Source: Candidatus Abyssobacteria bacterium SURF_17 (lineage in GTDB: Bacteria; Abyssobacteria; SURF-5). Taken from it: a stretch of 53,873 bases of DNA. Shown piece after piece: positions 26,745-34,600 of this stretch (positions are counted from its first letter, which is position 1; every line of letters starts with the position of its first letter). The position numbers and the translations under genes were made by a program. Location: NCBI GenBank assembly GCA_003598055.1, contig QZKI01000111.1:1-53873 (forward strand), in the 5' to 3' direction. The notes under the pieces were generated by a model that saw nothing but the letters and a program-made list of their open reading frames with translations, made no database searches and was not told the DNA's origin.

Positions 26745-26768
26745 GTGACTGGGCGGTCACCCAGTCAC
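26745..26768. promoter_or_regulatory. Palindromic operator upstream of the TetR gene
   Basis: Perfect inverted repeat GTGACTGGG - six bases - CCCAGTCAC. A second, overlapping palindrome TGACTGGGCGGTCA shares the left arm, so three GTGAC/GTCAC half-sites occur within 24 bases. Size and form fit TetR-family operators. AT-rich sequence on its right side (TATATATCATAT) may hold the -10 region of the promoter reading left. Confidence 0.7.
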
Positions 26769-26891
26769 AATATATATCATATGTTCTATTGCTTGTCAAG
26801 GACTTTCGCTAGCTCCGACAGCCTCGCAGGGAAAGGAGAAATTGCGCCGGGAGGACTTCAAGACCTGCTGCCAAAAGCGTAATGTCCGGAG

Positions 26892-26977
26892 GTCATTCTG
26901 AGCGAAGCGAAAAATCCCTGCTTACGGAGTTTGTGAGTACTCCAGGAATTCTTCGTCGCTGTGCTCCTCAGAATGAC
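26892..26977. repeat. Hairpin repeat with GTCATTCTGAG ends
   Basis: Perfect 11-base terminal inverted repeat GTCATTCTGAG / CTCAGAATGAC enclosing about 64 bases with further partial pairing (GCGAAGCG, GAATTCTTCGTCGC). It lies in the 330-base gap between the TetR gene and the DUF3795-like gene. No gene is seen in that gap. Confidence 0.7.
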
Positions 26978-27044
26978 AACTCTAATGCTGATATGAACCG
27001 TAATCTTGTTCGGGCAACACGCCGTGAAAAGCCAACCCCGCACC

Positions 27045-27383
27045 CTATGCTTCTTTCTCCTTGAGCCATTTCTCCGTTCCGATTTCTTTTCGCCTGATGA
27101 GGTCGCCCTCGCGTGAATGAATTGATTTCTGTGCTTCTTCCGGACTGAGAGATGGATCATGGAACTCCTTGAACAGTTCGCATGGGAGTTCGGCGCAAAG
27201 ACCGCAGTGTTCCAGGTGCTTCTTGTTGACACAACAATCGTAGAGCGGGCATACCTCAACCTTCGCATGTGTTGTCCAGAACGGTTTCCCGGCCTGATTT
27301 CCACAGCCCCGGCACTGTTTCCCGAGGTATTCACACGGTCCGCAATAGAGCCCGCACGCGGCCGCCAGATTCTTATCGGTCAT
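27045..27383 (-). CDS. Cysteine-rich DUF3795-like protein
   Basis: Small (112 residues) protein with ten or more Cys: CGLYCGPC at the N-terminus, CRGCG, CPLYDCC and HCGLCAELPCE, then a charged C-terminal helix ending KWLKEKEA. This pattern is that of the DUF3795 family, which is common in anaerobes and has no established function; metal or Fe-S binding is a plausible inference from the Cys spacing. The ATG at 27383 follows GGAGGG. It is monocistronic, flanked by repeats on both sides. Confidence 0.85.
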   Translation of the reverse strand: MTDKNLAAACGLYCGPCEYLGKQCRGCGNQAGKPFWTTHAKVEVCPLYDCCVNKKHLEHCGLCAELPCELFKEFHDPSLSPEEAQKSIHSREGDLIRRKEIGTEKWLKEKEA

Positions 27384-27400
27384 TTCACCCTCCGAATCTT

Positions 27401-27471
27401 ATTTTGGATTTCGGATTTCCGATTTTGGATTAGGACAGGCCGAACCGCAAAGGCGCAAAGGGCGCAAAGAG
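27401..27471. repeat. Short tandem-like repeats in intergenic spacer
   Basis: Degenerate units of GGATTTCGGATTTCC/GATTTTGGATT at 27401-27431 and CGCAAAGGCGCAAAGGGCG-type units at 27445-27471. They fill part of the 220-base gap between the DUF3795-like and QueG-like genes. The rest of the gap shows AACCGCCAAAG and GTGCCTTGGTGATT fragments, like those near 37346-37411. Confidence 0.55.
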
Positions 27472-27603
27472 ATAGGATTTAACCGCCAAAGCTCGAAGAT
27501 ACCAAATCTGAAAAAGAATTCGTTTCTTTGCCAGTGACCGCGGTCCAATTTGTTTCTCGGTGCCTTGGTGATTAGTAAACCCTTGTCTTTCTTCTGGTTC
27601 GTT

Positions 27604-28296
27604 TCATCTTTTGCCCATTATGCTCAAGGCATTGGGACATACCTTTCGACACTCGTAGCACTTCTTGAGAATGTAGCCCTTTTCCGTTCGGTAATTCGAG
27701 AGCGGTCTGCACAGATGTTGATTGACTGTATCGCCATCCAACGCAGCCGCCGGGCAGGATTCTAAGCACAACTGACATCCTGATGGACATCCCTCGTATG
27801 ACGCAAGCGAGTCGCCTTCGAGGTCAGCCTCGAGCAGAACGGCGCCGATTTGAATCATATTCCCATACTGCTCGTTCATCAAGAGCGTGTTCTTTCCCAG
27901 CACTCCGAGTCCGGCAAGATAGGCGGCATGCTTCAGCGACAGTATTGCCCTGCCGTAGGAACGCTCTGCCTCCCAATGCTCATACGGGTCGTCCGAAGGT
28001 ATGGGCACATTTTCGATACCAAGCGCTTCGAGCTTCAGCGATATTTGCATGGTGAGTCTGTCCACTTCCTGCGTCATCATGGTGTTAACAAATGTATAGG
28101 GAACGCAGTTCTCGGCAAAGAGTGATTGTGCCGGCAGTCTCCTGGCAAACACCGCGACTGATTTGCATTTGTCCCATATGTCGATAGGCTTAAACCCTTC
28201 CGGCGCTCCTGCGAATCTTCCCGCGTGCGCAATTCCGCAAAGGTCAGCGCCGAGGCTCGTGATGATTTGCCGTATTGATTCTGAATTCGTGGCCAA
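27604..28296 (-). CDS. QueG-like 4Fe-4S protein, short form
   Basis: About 230 residues related to the epoxyqueuosine reductase/DUF1730-ferredoxin group. The N-terminal part (ITSLGADLCGIAHAGRF) and middle (HAAYLAGLGVLGKNTLLMNEQYG) match the corrinoid-binding fold, and two Cys clusters follow: CPSGCQLCLESCP and CYECRKVCP, enough for two 4Fe-4S clusters. It lacks the long C-terminus of true QueG and is probably a different reductase. The TTG at 28296 has AGGGAG six bases upstream and is preferred over ATG 28329, which has no ribosome site. A second, distinct relative is at 52847-53626. Confidence 0.8.
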   Translation of the reverse strand: MATNSESIRQIITSLGADLCGIAHAGRFAGAPEGFKPIDIWDKCKSVAVFARRLPAQSLFAENCVPYTFVNTMMTQEVDRLTMQISLKLEALGIENVPIPSDDPYEHWEAERSYGRAILSLKHAAYLAGLGVLGKNTLLMNEQYGNMIQIGAVLLEADLEGDSLASYEGCPSGCQLCLESCPAAALDGDTVNQHLCRPLSNYRTEKGYILKKCYECRKVCPNALSIMGKR

Positions 28297-28548
28297 CGTC
28301 GTCTCCCTAACCCTTCTCGCCTGCACCATCTGAGGTTATTATCGGCGCCAACCGCTGGAACGATTCATTCAGGAAAAAAACCGGATCCGAAACGGCAAAA
28401 ACTCACGCCATAGCAGAACACGCAGAATCAGGACATAGTAAGAATCAAAGGGTAACTCAGGCATTCGACGCGATGTGTCGCCTCCCGTGAAACAGTGGCA
28501 TAAATAGCTGGATATTGCCGGGTACAAATACGAGAGAGGAGGACAGTG

Positions 28549-28683
28549 ATGAAGGAATACATGGTATTCATTCATACCCGCGACAGAGCAACGGTCACCC
28601 GCGTGGAAGTTGTTCTCGCGCGCAGCCGTCGTAAAGCCCTCAGAATCTTGCGGAAAATGGGATTCAAGCAGAGGAAATTCTGA
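28549..28683 (+). CDS. Small basic protein of 44 residues, unknown function
   Basis: A short frame with a strong ribosome site (AGAGGAGGACAGTG directly before the ATG). The product starts MKEYMVFIHTRDRATVT and ends with a very basic helix (ARSRRKALRILRKMGFKQRKF). The first half could form a beta hairpin and the second an amphipathic helix, the layout of a small nucleic-acid-binding protein, but no family was recognised. It stands alone between two minus-strand genes; the 250 bases upstream have local hairpin potential (CGACG/TGTCG near 28463) that may be part of a leader. Confidence 0.6.
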   Translation: MKEYMVFIHTRDRATVTRVEVVLARSRRKALRILRKMGFKQRKF

Positions 28684-28722
28684 AATCCTGTGAGCCTAGC
28701 CCACACCGTCAGGAGCTGTTAA

Positions 28723-30039
28723 CTATCGAATTGTATTCGCATAAAACACATTAAGTTGATTCTTCTCAAGGATTTCTGCTCCCTCTCTCACTTTGCTCAC
28801 GTCAAAAAGGATAGGCTCGAGGCTTTCGTCGGTGGCATCCCTGTAGTGAATCAATAAGGACGCCATGCTCTGCCTCATTTCGGTTATTTCCTTCCCGCGC
28901 GCTATTCCGCTTGCGTATCCGCATACTATCCCAATGAACATTGCTGAGACCGCTGCGCCGTAAAGGATGGCGAATCGTTGTTTCGCTATAGGCTCTTGCG
29001 CTTGTTCGTAACGGCTCAAGATTGCTCCGTAGATGCCGACAACCCCGAGCAAGGTAAACGGGACGTACCTTGACGCCAATGCCGCCCACAAGCCATAGTG
29101 CACCCTCCCGACCATGAAGAAGAGCGAGGAGCCGAGGGCAAACAGGATGAACGCCATCCACATGGTGTTCTCCCGGTCACGACTCCGAAACGTCAAAACG
29201 AGAGAGATGATGGCAAGCACTGAGAGCGCCGCTCCAAATCCGATAGCGGAGCCTTTCACGAATGCGAGGGGAGAGCCGATACTCATTACAAGGAAGGTCA
29301 GTGCCATGAGGGGATTCCGGAGCGCGAAGGAAAGCCGCGACGTGTCCGAGACTACCCGCAGGTCATAAAGGTAGAGGATGGTCACAGCTACTGCGACGAC
29401 TACCCATATAACGGCTTTTGCCGACCTCCCCCCTGTGGGCGACCTAAGCATGAAGAGAAGCCCGATGGGCCAGGTGAGTAATCCGACAGAGAATGAGAAC
29501 GTGGAAATCAATGCGCAGCAGACGGCCCAGAGGAACATCCATGCGCTCTTCTTGCCCATGAGATAGAGAGAGCCGACAAATCCTGCCACGCACAAGTATA
29601 TTTGCACCTCAAAGGCCCATAGCAAGCCCTCATACTGTCTGAGACTGAATATCATCCATGCAATCGGGATGAATTTCACCATCGCAGACGCGGCCATGCC
29701 GTGCTGCCGCCGATACGAGCCAAATATCATGACCAGAACGAGGAAGGCCAGCGTCCATGAAGCGAGCATCAAGGCAACTGTGTCGTAATGCGTAAGATGC
29801 GCCAGAACGAGTGTGATGATTCTGGGAAAGACTATCCGATGCTCATTATGACCTCTGAAAAGGTCGGCAAACGTCAACGTCGCCGAATACGATTTTTGCA
29901 CGAGCGGCACGAGCGCCCAGTCATCCGCATACAGAACATTGACGCCGAACACACCGATGAATGCCAGTGCAATGGCCGCTGGAAGTGCGATCAGGAGCAA
30001 CGCCAATCCATAGACGCAATATCTTGTTAACTCTTTCAT
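28723..30039 (-). CDS. Polytopic membrane protein, possible GT-C-type glycosyltransferase
   Basis: 438 residues with about ten to eleven hydrophobic segments. A short first periplasmic loop carries LYADDWALVP, then FRGHNEHRIVFPRI. An acidic pair right after TM1 followed by a conserved His/Arg loop is reminiscent of GT-C fold, lipid-linked sugar-using glycosyltransferases, but the family was not recognised and catalytic assignment is inference only. The C-terminal 60 residues are soluble. It sits alone; 127 bases separate it from the oxidoreductase gene upstream. Anything from a sugar transferase to a polymer-exporting membrane protein is possible. Confidence 0.6.
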   Translation of the reverse strand: MKELTRYCVYGLALLLIALPAAIALAFIGVFGVNVLYADDWALVPLVQKSYSATLTFADLFRGHNEHRIVFPRIITLVLAHLTHYDTVALMLASWTLAFLVLVMIFGSYRRQHGMAASAMVKFIPIAWMIFSLRQYEGLLWAFEVQIYLCVAGFVGSLYLMGKKSAWMFLWAVCCALISTFSFSVGLLTWPIGLLFMLRSPTGGRSAKAVIWVVVAVAVTILYLYDLRVVSDTSRLSFALRNPLMALTFLVMSIGSPLAFVKGSAIGFGAALSVLAIISLVLTFRSRDRENTMWMAFILFALGSSLFFMVGRVHYGLWAALASRYVPFTLLGVVGIYGAILSRYEQAQEPIAKQRFAILYGAAVSAMFIGIVCGYASGIARGKEITEMRQSMASLLIHYRDATDESLEPILFDVSKVREGAEILEKNQLNVFYANTIR

Positions 30040-30166
30040 GTTCTCGCGTCTTCCTTCTCGCGCGAGCTCCGATGCGCGACTGCGCTCAAGGCATCTCCGC
30101 CCCTCTGGCGACAGTCTCGACCCTCTCCTGCAATAGCGGTATTCGGTTGCAGTTGAGACAGACCGC

Positions 30167-31696
30167 TCACATCTTTCGCAAGATTATCTGCGCGGTATTC
30201 GCTCCTCCTGCGAGCACGCCGCCGAATCCGGGTCCCGGGAAGGTCCATGCGCTTGCGAGGTAAAGGCCCGGCACAGGCGTAGCAGGCCGCGGCCTGAATA
30301 TGGAATGGGAGGTCGGCGTCGAGGCGTATCCGTAAACGGCGCCGCAGGGATTGCCTGTGTAGCGCTCCATTGTGTGAGGAGTGCCGACTTCAATCACCTC
30401 GATGCGTTCGCGAATGTCCGGGATGACCTCTGAAAATCGGTCGATGAGGAGCTCGGTTATCTCAGCCTTGTGCTTGCGGTATTCGTCTTTCGGCATGGCG
30501 CACCACCGCTTTCCGTCCGCCAGGATGGCGATCTCTATTATTGACCTGCCGGGCGGCGTATCTTCCGGATTCACTATTGTATTGTTCGCCATCACGCAGG
30601 CGCCGTGCGAATAATCTCCGCTGAGCATCCGGTCGAACCCTGCTTCGGCATCGTAGTCCGGATTGATGAAGTACTCGGCGTCCTCGAATCCGATTTCCTT
30701 CGGTGTGCCCCTCACGCCGATATATGCCTGAGTGATGGACACCGAAAGTTCCATGTTCTGAACCTGATCGAGATAGACGGGGTCAACCATAGAGGCATCG
30801 AGAAGCTTTGAAAAGGTCAGCGGAGCAGGCGCATTACTCACGATGATGGGCGCAAGGAACTTCTCCCCTTTTGCCGTCTCGACACCCGTACACCGGCCGT
30901 TCTCGACAAGTATCCTCGCGACTTCCGTTCGCGTGAGCGCCTTTCCGCCACGCTCTTCGATAACGTCGGCGATAGCCCTGCTGAGCGCGTAGCCCCCGCC
31001 CTGGATGTAGTACGCGCCGCCTGTGAAGAAGCTGAGCCACATCTGCATGTAGAGGAAAGCTGAAACGCGCTTCGGCGGGAGTCCGACGTAAGGCCAGAGC
31101 TGACAGAACACGGCCGCAACCTTTTCATTCTTGATGTGGTCCGACACAAACTCATGAAGTGAAGCAACCATATATTTTGAGAGCGTCGGATATTTCTCTG
31201 CAAAATCGTCGGGAGGCGGCCCACCGGGCACAGAATTCTTAATGAGGTCTTTCACCTCACGGGCGAACGCGTCTACCGCCGAAAATAATGAATCGATAGC
31301 GGCTCGTTCGTCCGGGAACTGGTCGCTCAGTTTCTGCCGGAATAACTCTTTATCCGCGGGAACCGTTATTTCGAAATCGGGAAAGCTCGATCGGTACATC
31401 ACGTCGAGACGTTTGACACGGATGCGCTCCCACACTCCCATCTCCTCGAGAATACGCCGGGAGGAGGAACCTTCATCCAGCGCGCCGGTCACGTGGAGCG
31501 CGACATCAAAATGATACTTCACATCATCCCCTGCCTTACGAGTGAAATGGTGGGCGTATCCTCCGACTTTACTGTGCTTTTCGAGCACGAGCACGCGTTT
31601 CCCCGCCTTTGAGAGGAAAGCCCCACAGCTCAGCCCTCCCAGGCCCGCGCCGATGACTATCACATCCCAGTTCTTCTGAAGTTCGGCATCGCTCAT
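30167..31696 (-). CDS. FAD-dependent oxidoreductase, phytoene desaturase/CrtI-like
   Basis: Flavoprotein of the amine oxidase/CrtI superfamily, 509 residues. The Rossmann motif VIVIGAGLGGLSCGAFLSKAG and the VLEKHSKVGGYAHHF segment bind FAD; the C-terminal LYLASAWTFPGPGFGGVLAGG is the second FAD signature. Between them is a substrate domain with no terpenoid gene neighbours, so a carotenoid role is unsupported; relatives include all-trans-retinol saturases and other isoprenoid oxidoreductases. ATG 31696 follows GGGAGG. It lies 61 bases after the MFS transporter gene and may be co-transcribed with it. Confidence 0.88.
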   Translation of the reverse strand: MSDAELQKNWDVIVIGAGLGGLSCGAFLSKAGKRVLVLEKHSKVGGYAHHFTRKAGDDVKYHFDVALHVTGALDEGSSSRRILEEMGVWERIRVKRLDVMYRSSFPDFEITVPADKELFRQKLSDQFPDERAAIDSLFSAVDAFAREVKDLIKNSVPGGPPPDDFAEKYPTLSKYMVASLHEFVSDHIKNEKVAAVFCQLWPYVGLPPKRVSAFLYMQMWLSFFTGGAYYIQGGGYALSRAIADVIEERGGKALTRTEVARILVENGRCTGVETAKGEKFLAPIIVSNAPAPLTFSKLLDASMVDPVYLDQVQNMELSVSITQAYIGVRGTPKEIGFEDAEYFINPDYDAEAGFDRMLSGDYSHGACVMANNTIVNPEDTPPGRSIIEIAILADGKRWCAMPKDEYRKHKAEITELLIDRFSEVIPDIRERIEVIEVGTPHTMERYTGNPCGAVYGYASTPTSHSIFRPRPATPVPGLYLASAWTFPGPGFGGVLAGGANTAQIILRKM

Positions 31697-31757
31697 TTTC
31701 GTTCCCTCCCGTCCCGGTTCCCGGGCAGATTCCGTTTGTAATTCATATAAGGCGCCG

Positions 31758-33011
31758 TCATACCAATGTCACTGAAACGGGTTCGGGGTGGGCGAAATCA
31801 TGACGAAACCGTGCCCTGTGAATACAGTAGGCGCTCACAAGCGTGATTGCGATGAGCAACAGGAACGCACCCTGATACGTGTGAGTGACATCGTATATCT
31901 TTCCAACCACTACCGGTCCAATGGCGGCGCCCAGAATCGAGAAGAGTGTCATAACGCCGTAGATCGAGCCGAAATTGAGTAAGCCGTGGCACTCGGCGGC
32001 AATGAGCGGAGTGAGGGCCAGCGGTCCCCCCTGTGGAAACCCGTAGATGAACACGAACAAGGCCAGCATCCACAGGTTCGAGCCCGCCATCAGAATCCCA
32101 ATCCCGACGGCGGTTAAGAGACAACTCAGGACGAACGAGGGCCGAGCGCCCCATCGGTCGGCCCCAAAGCCGAAGCCGAGTTTACCAAGTGTCATGAACC
32201 CCATGGACGCCCCGACGGTGATGCCGGCTGTCATTTCGGAATGGCCGATATCGGTGAGGTACGGGATGCCATGGACGCCGACGGCATTCGCCATGAAGTT
32301 GATGAGAAACATGTTCGCGGCGATGAACCAGAAGGTTGAAGTGCGGATAGCGTCCTGGAGATTTTGCCCCGTCAGACGCTTGAGCCCGCTTGTCGTCGGC
32401 TTTTCGCCGTCGGGCAATAAGTGCATCTCTGAGGGACGCGTCTTGACAATGAGGAGAATGAGAGGAACAGTTGCAACCGTGATGGCAACCGCCAAAATCA
32501 CGTAAGAATGGCGCCAGCCGAATCTTTGCACGAGGTACGTGTTCACGGGATTCATGATCATGCCGCCGAGGCTTGTTCCCGTGAATGCCATGCCCATCGC
32601 GATTCCGCGCCTGCGCTCGAACCAGTTCGCAATCAGAAGCGAGACTGGAATCGAGGTCGAGGCCGACAGGCCCAACCCGACGACGGCGAACAAAACATAG
32701 AACTGAAGCAAGTTCGTCGCGCTCCCGAGCAGCCCCATGCCTATTCCGCAGAGAAGAGCGCCCACAAGCATCGTCTTTGCGGCGCCGAACGAATCGAGCA
32801 TCTTCCCGACGAACGGAGCCCCGAACGCCATGGCTATCGCGCCTATGGCGAGTGCGAGGCTGAACGTTGCGCGACTCCAGCCCATGCTTTCCGAGACAGG
32901 CTTGAAGAATACTCCGAATGTATTTATAATTACTCCGTGGAGCGAAAAGAGGACGAGAAAGCACGCGAGTACGACGAACCATCCGTAGAAAATTCGTGAT
33001 GAGGAATTCAT
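31758..33011 (-). CDS. MFS transporter, monocarboxylate/oxalate-formate antiporter type
   Basis: Twelve-segment major facilitator of 417 residues. The start at ATG 33011 (MNSSSRIFYGWFVVLACF) follows GGGAG; an in-frame codon at 33029 is weaker. Hallmarks: WSRATFSLALAIGAIAMAFGAPFVGKMLD (loop 2-3 region, read in part), FERRRGIAMGMAFTGTSLGG, and the second-half GADRWGARPSF. This pattern matches the oxalate/formate and monocarboxylate carriers. It is divergent from the LarA-type gene, with back-to-back promoters; a link to 2-hydroxy acid uptake is therefore attractive but unproved. Confidence 0.85.
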   Translation of the reverse strand: MNSSSRIFYGWFVVLACFLVLFSLHGVIINTFGVFFKPVSESMGWSRATFSLALAIGAIAMAFGAPFVGKMLDSFGAAKTMLVGALLCGIGMGLLGSATNLLQFYVLFAVVGLGLSASTSIPVSLLIANWFERRRGIAMGMAFTGTSLGGMIMNPVNTYLVQRFGWRHSYVILAVAITVATVPLILLIVKTRPSEMHLLPDGEKPTTSGLKRLTGQNLQDAIRTSTFWFIAANMFLINFMANAVGVHGIPYLTDIGHSEMTAGITVGASMGFMTLGKLGFGFGADRWGARPSFVLSCLLTAVGIGILMAGSNLWMLALFVFIYGFPQGGPLALTPLIAAECHGLLNFGSIYGVMTLFSILGAAIGPVVVGKIYDVTHTYQGAFLLLIAITLVSAYCIHRARFRHDFAHPEPVSVTLV

Positions 33012-33070
33012 GTCATCTCCCACGCGCAAAACGGGAACCGCGCTGAGCCATGGGCGCCGCGAACTGTCTT

Positions 33071-33099
33071 ATGATACAGATTGCGGCGCCAACGGTCAA
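33071..33099 (-). promoter_or_regulatory. Promoter for the MFS transporter gene
   Basis: On the minus strand TTGACC (33099-33094) and TATCAT (33076-33071) are spaced by 17 bases. It stands back-to-back with the promoter of the LarA-type gene. Confidence 0.6.
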
Positions 33100-33122
33100 C
33101 CCGGCCGCGGATGCTGTAAATT

Positions 33123-33151
33123 TTGACCCCGCCCACCGTTACTGCTATGAT
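33123..33151 (+). promoter_or_regulatory. Promoter for the LarA/membrane protein/M14 operon
   Basis: TTGACC (33123-33128) and TATGAT (33146-33151) with a 17-base spacer. It would give a leader of about 90 bases before the ATG at 33248. Confidence 0.6.
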
Positions 33152-33247
33152 GTGTAACACTCTCGCCCCTGTTGCGCGATGATATCAGTCGCGAAACCGT
33201 GAGAAAGAAGTCGTCGTAACGGATGGAAAGGATATGGCGGACTGCGA

Positions 33248-34600
33248 ATGAATAGCCAGCGCCTTGCACTGAAATACGGCCGGAAAGCGATTCAAGCGCG
33301 GTTGACCCGTGGGCATAAACCGAAAACTCTGCTGCCGCCTCCACGTGAAGCCGGCGACAATGGCCCTGCTATCATCAGAAACGCACTGGCAAATCCTATT
33401 GAATCTCCCCGACTGAGCGACATCGTGACCGCCGGGGACAAGGTCGTTGTAGTGGCTTCGGACTGCACCCGAATGACTGCGAGCGACGTGTTTCTTCCCC
33501 TTCTCGTCGATGATCTGAACCGGGCCGGAATACCTGACCGCGATATCGCCATCGTGATTGCGCTCGGCATCCATCGTTCGCAAACTGAAGAGGAGCATAG
33601 GAGCTTGCTGGGGGATGCGCTCTACACGCGCATTCGCCCCGTTGACCACGATGCACGTGACAGCGGGAATCTGGTTTTCTACGGAACGACTTCGCGAGGG
33701 ACGGAAGTCGCCGTCAACCGCATTGTTGCAGAGGCCGACAAGGTCGTGCTGACCGGAGCAGTCAGCCCCCACTATTTCGCGGGTTTTGGCGGAGGCCGCA
33801 AGAGCGTCATGCCGGGTGTATGTTCCCTTAAGGCGAATCTGCAGAGCCACTTGCTTGTGTTCAATCCATCACCGCAACGCGGCAGGAATCCGGCGGTGCG
33901 CGTCGCGCGGTTGGCGGGCAACCCGGTCCATGAGGATATGCTCGAGGCCGCTCGCATGGTGAGCCCTCATTTCATGCTGAACACGATCGTTGGGACTGAT
34001 AAGAACATACTTGCCGCATTCGCCGGCAATCCGATTGCGGCGCACGAGGCCGCATGCAAGCATTATCTCGAGAACTTCGCGGTGGCCGTTACTGTGCGTG
34101 CAGACCTCACAATTGTGAGCTGCGGCGGTTATCCGAAGGACGTGAACTTTATCCAGGCCCACAAGGCAATCCATACCGCCTACTCGGTGACGAAACCCGG
34201 CGGCTGGATGATTGTGCTTGCCGCATGCAGCGATGGGTTCGGGTATCCGGGCTTTCTCGAATGGTTTCAGTTCGATACCGCGGCGGAGTTTGAAGAAAGC
34301 CTCCGGGCGAACTATGAAATATACGGGCAGACCGCGTATGCGACATTCGAGAAGGCCACGAGTGTAAACATCGTCCTCGTTTCCGAACTCGAGCCGGCAC
34401 ATGTGCAGCAGATGAATATGCGGACCGCGGCCACGTTCGAAGAGGCCTATCATCTGGCAACGAAGAACTTGCCGGTGGATTTTGAAACATATGTAATCCC
34501 TGATGGAGCAAGCACCCTTTTCTTGACAACCGACGAATACACCGCCTCATTTGAATCTATTACTGGAGAACGTGAGAGTGAAGCACGAGAAATTTCATAA
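33248..34600 (+). CDS. larA: LarA-family nickel-pincer racemase/epimerase (DUF2088)
   Basis: Homologue of lactate racemase, whose cofactor is a nickel-pincer nucleotide joined to a lysine. The 450-residue product has the DCTR motif (72-75), His109 and His175 (SPHYFAGFGGGRKSVMPG), Lys185 and His201. These align one residue offset with His108, His174, Lys184 and His200 of the Lactobacillus plantarum enzyme, so all cofactor and catalytic residues are kept. The substrate may be another 2-hydroxy acid; the family is broad. LarB, LarC and LarE, which make the cofactor, are not in the window. The end of the gene overlaps the next one by 29 bases. Confidence 0.9.
   Translation: MNSQRLALKYGRKAIQARLTRGHKPKTLLPPPREAGDNGPAIIRNALANPIESPRLSDIVTAGDKVVVVASDCTRMTASDVFLPLLVDDLNRAGIPDRDIAIVIALGIHRSQTEEEHRSLLGDALYTRIRPVDHDARDSGNLVFYGTTSRGTEVAVNRIVAEADKVVLTGAVSPHYFAGFGGGRKSVMPGVCSLKANLQSHLLVFNPSPQRGRNPAVRVARLAGNPVHEDMLEAARMVSPHFMLNTIVGTDKNILAAFAGNPIAAHEAACKHYLENFAVAVTVRADLTIVSCGGYPKDVNFIQAHKAIHTAYSVTKPGGWMIVLAACSDGFGYPGFLEWFQFDTAAEFEESLRANYEIYGQTAYATFEKATSVNIVLVSELEPAHVQQMNMRTAATFEEAYHLATKNLPVDFETYVIPDGASTLFLTTDEYTASFESITGERESEAREIS

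Noticed and set aside
27604..28296. Epoxyqueuosine reductase (queG)
   Set aside because: The protein is too short and lacks the C-terminal HEAT-like region; only the fold and Fe-S motifs are shared.
28430..28548. Cyclic di-GMP or molybdenum cofactor riboswitch before the 44-residue gene
   Set aside because: Short paired segments exist but the conserved loop sequences of these classes are not present.
30167..31696. Carotenoid phytoene desaturase
   Set aside because: Only the superfamily FAD motifs match; no carotenoid genes are nearby, so a specific crt name is not warranted.
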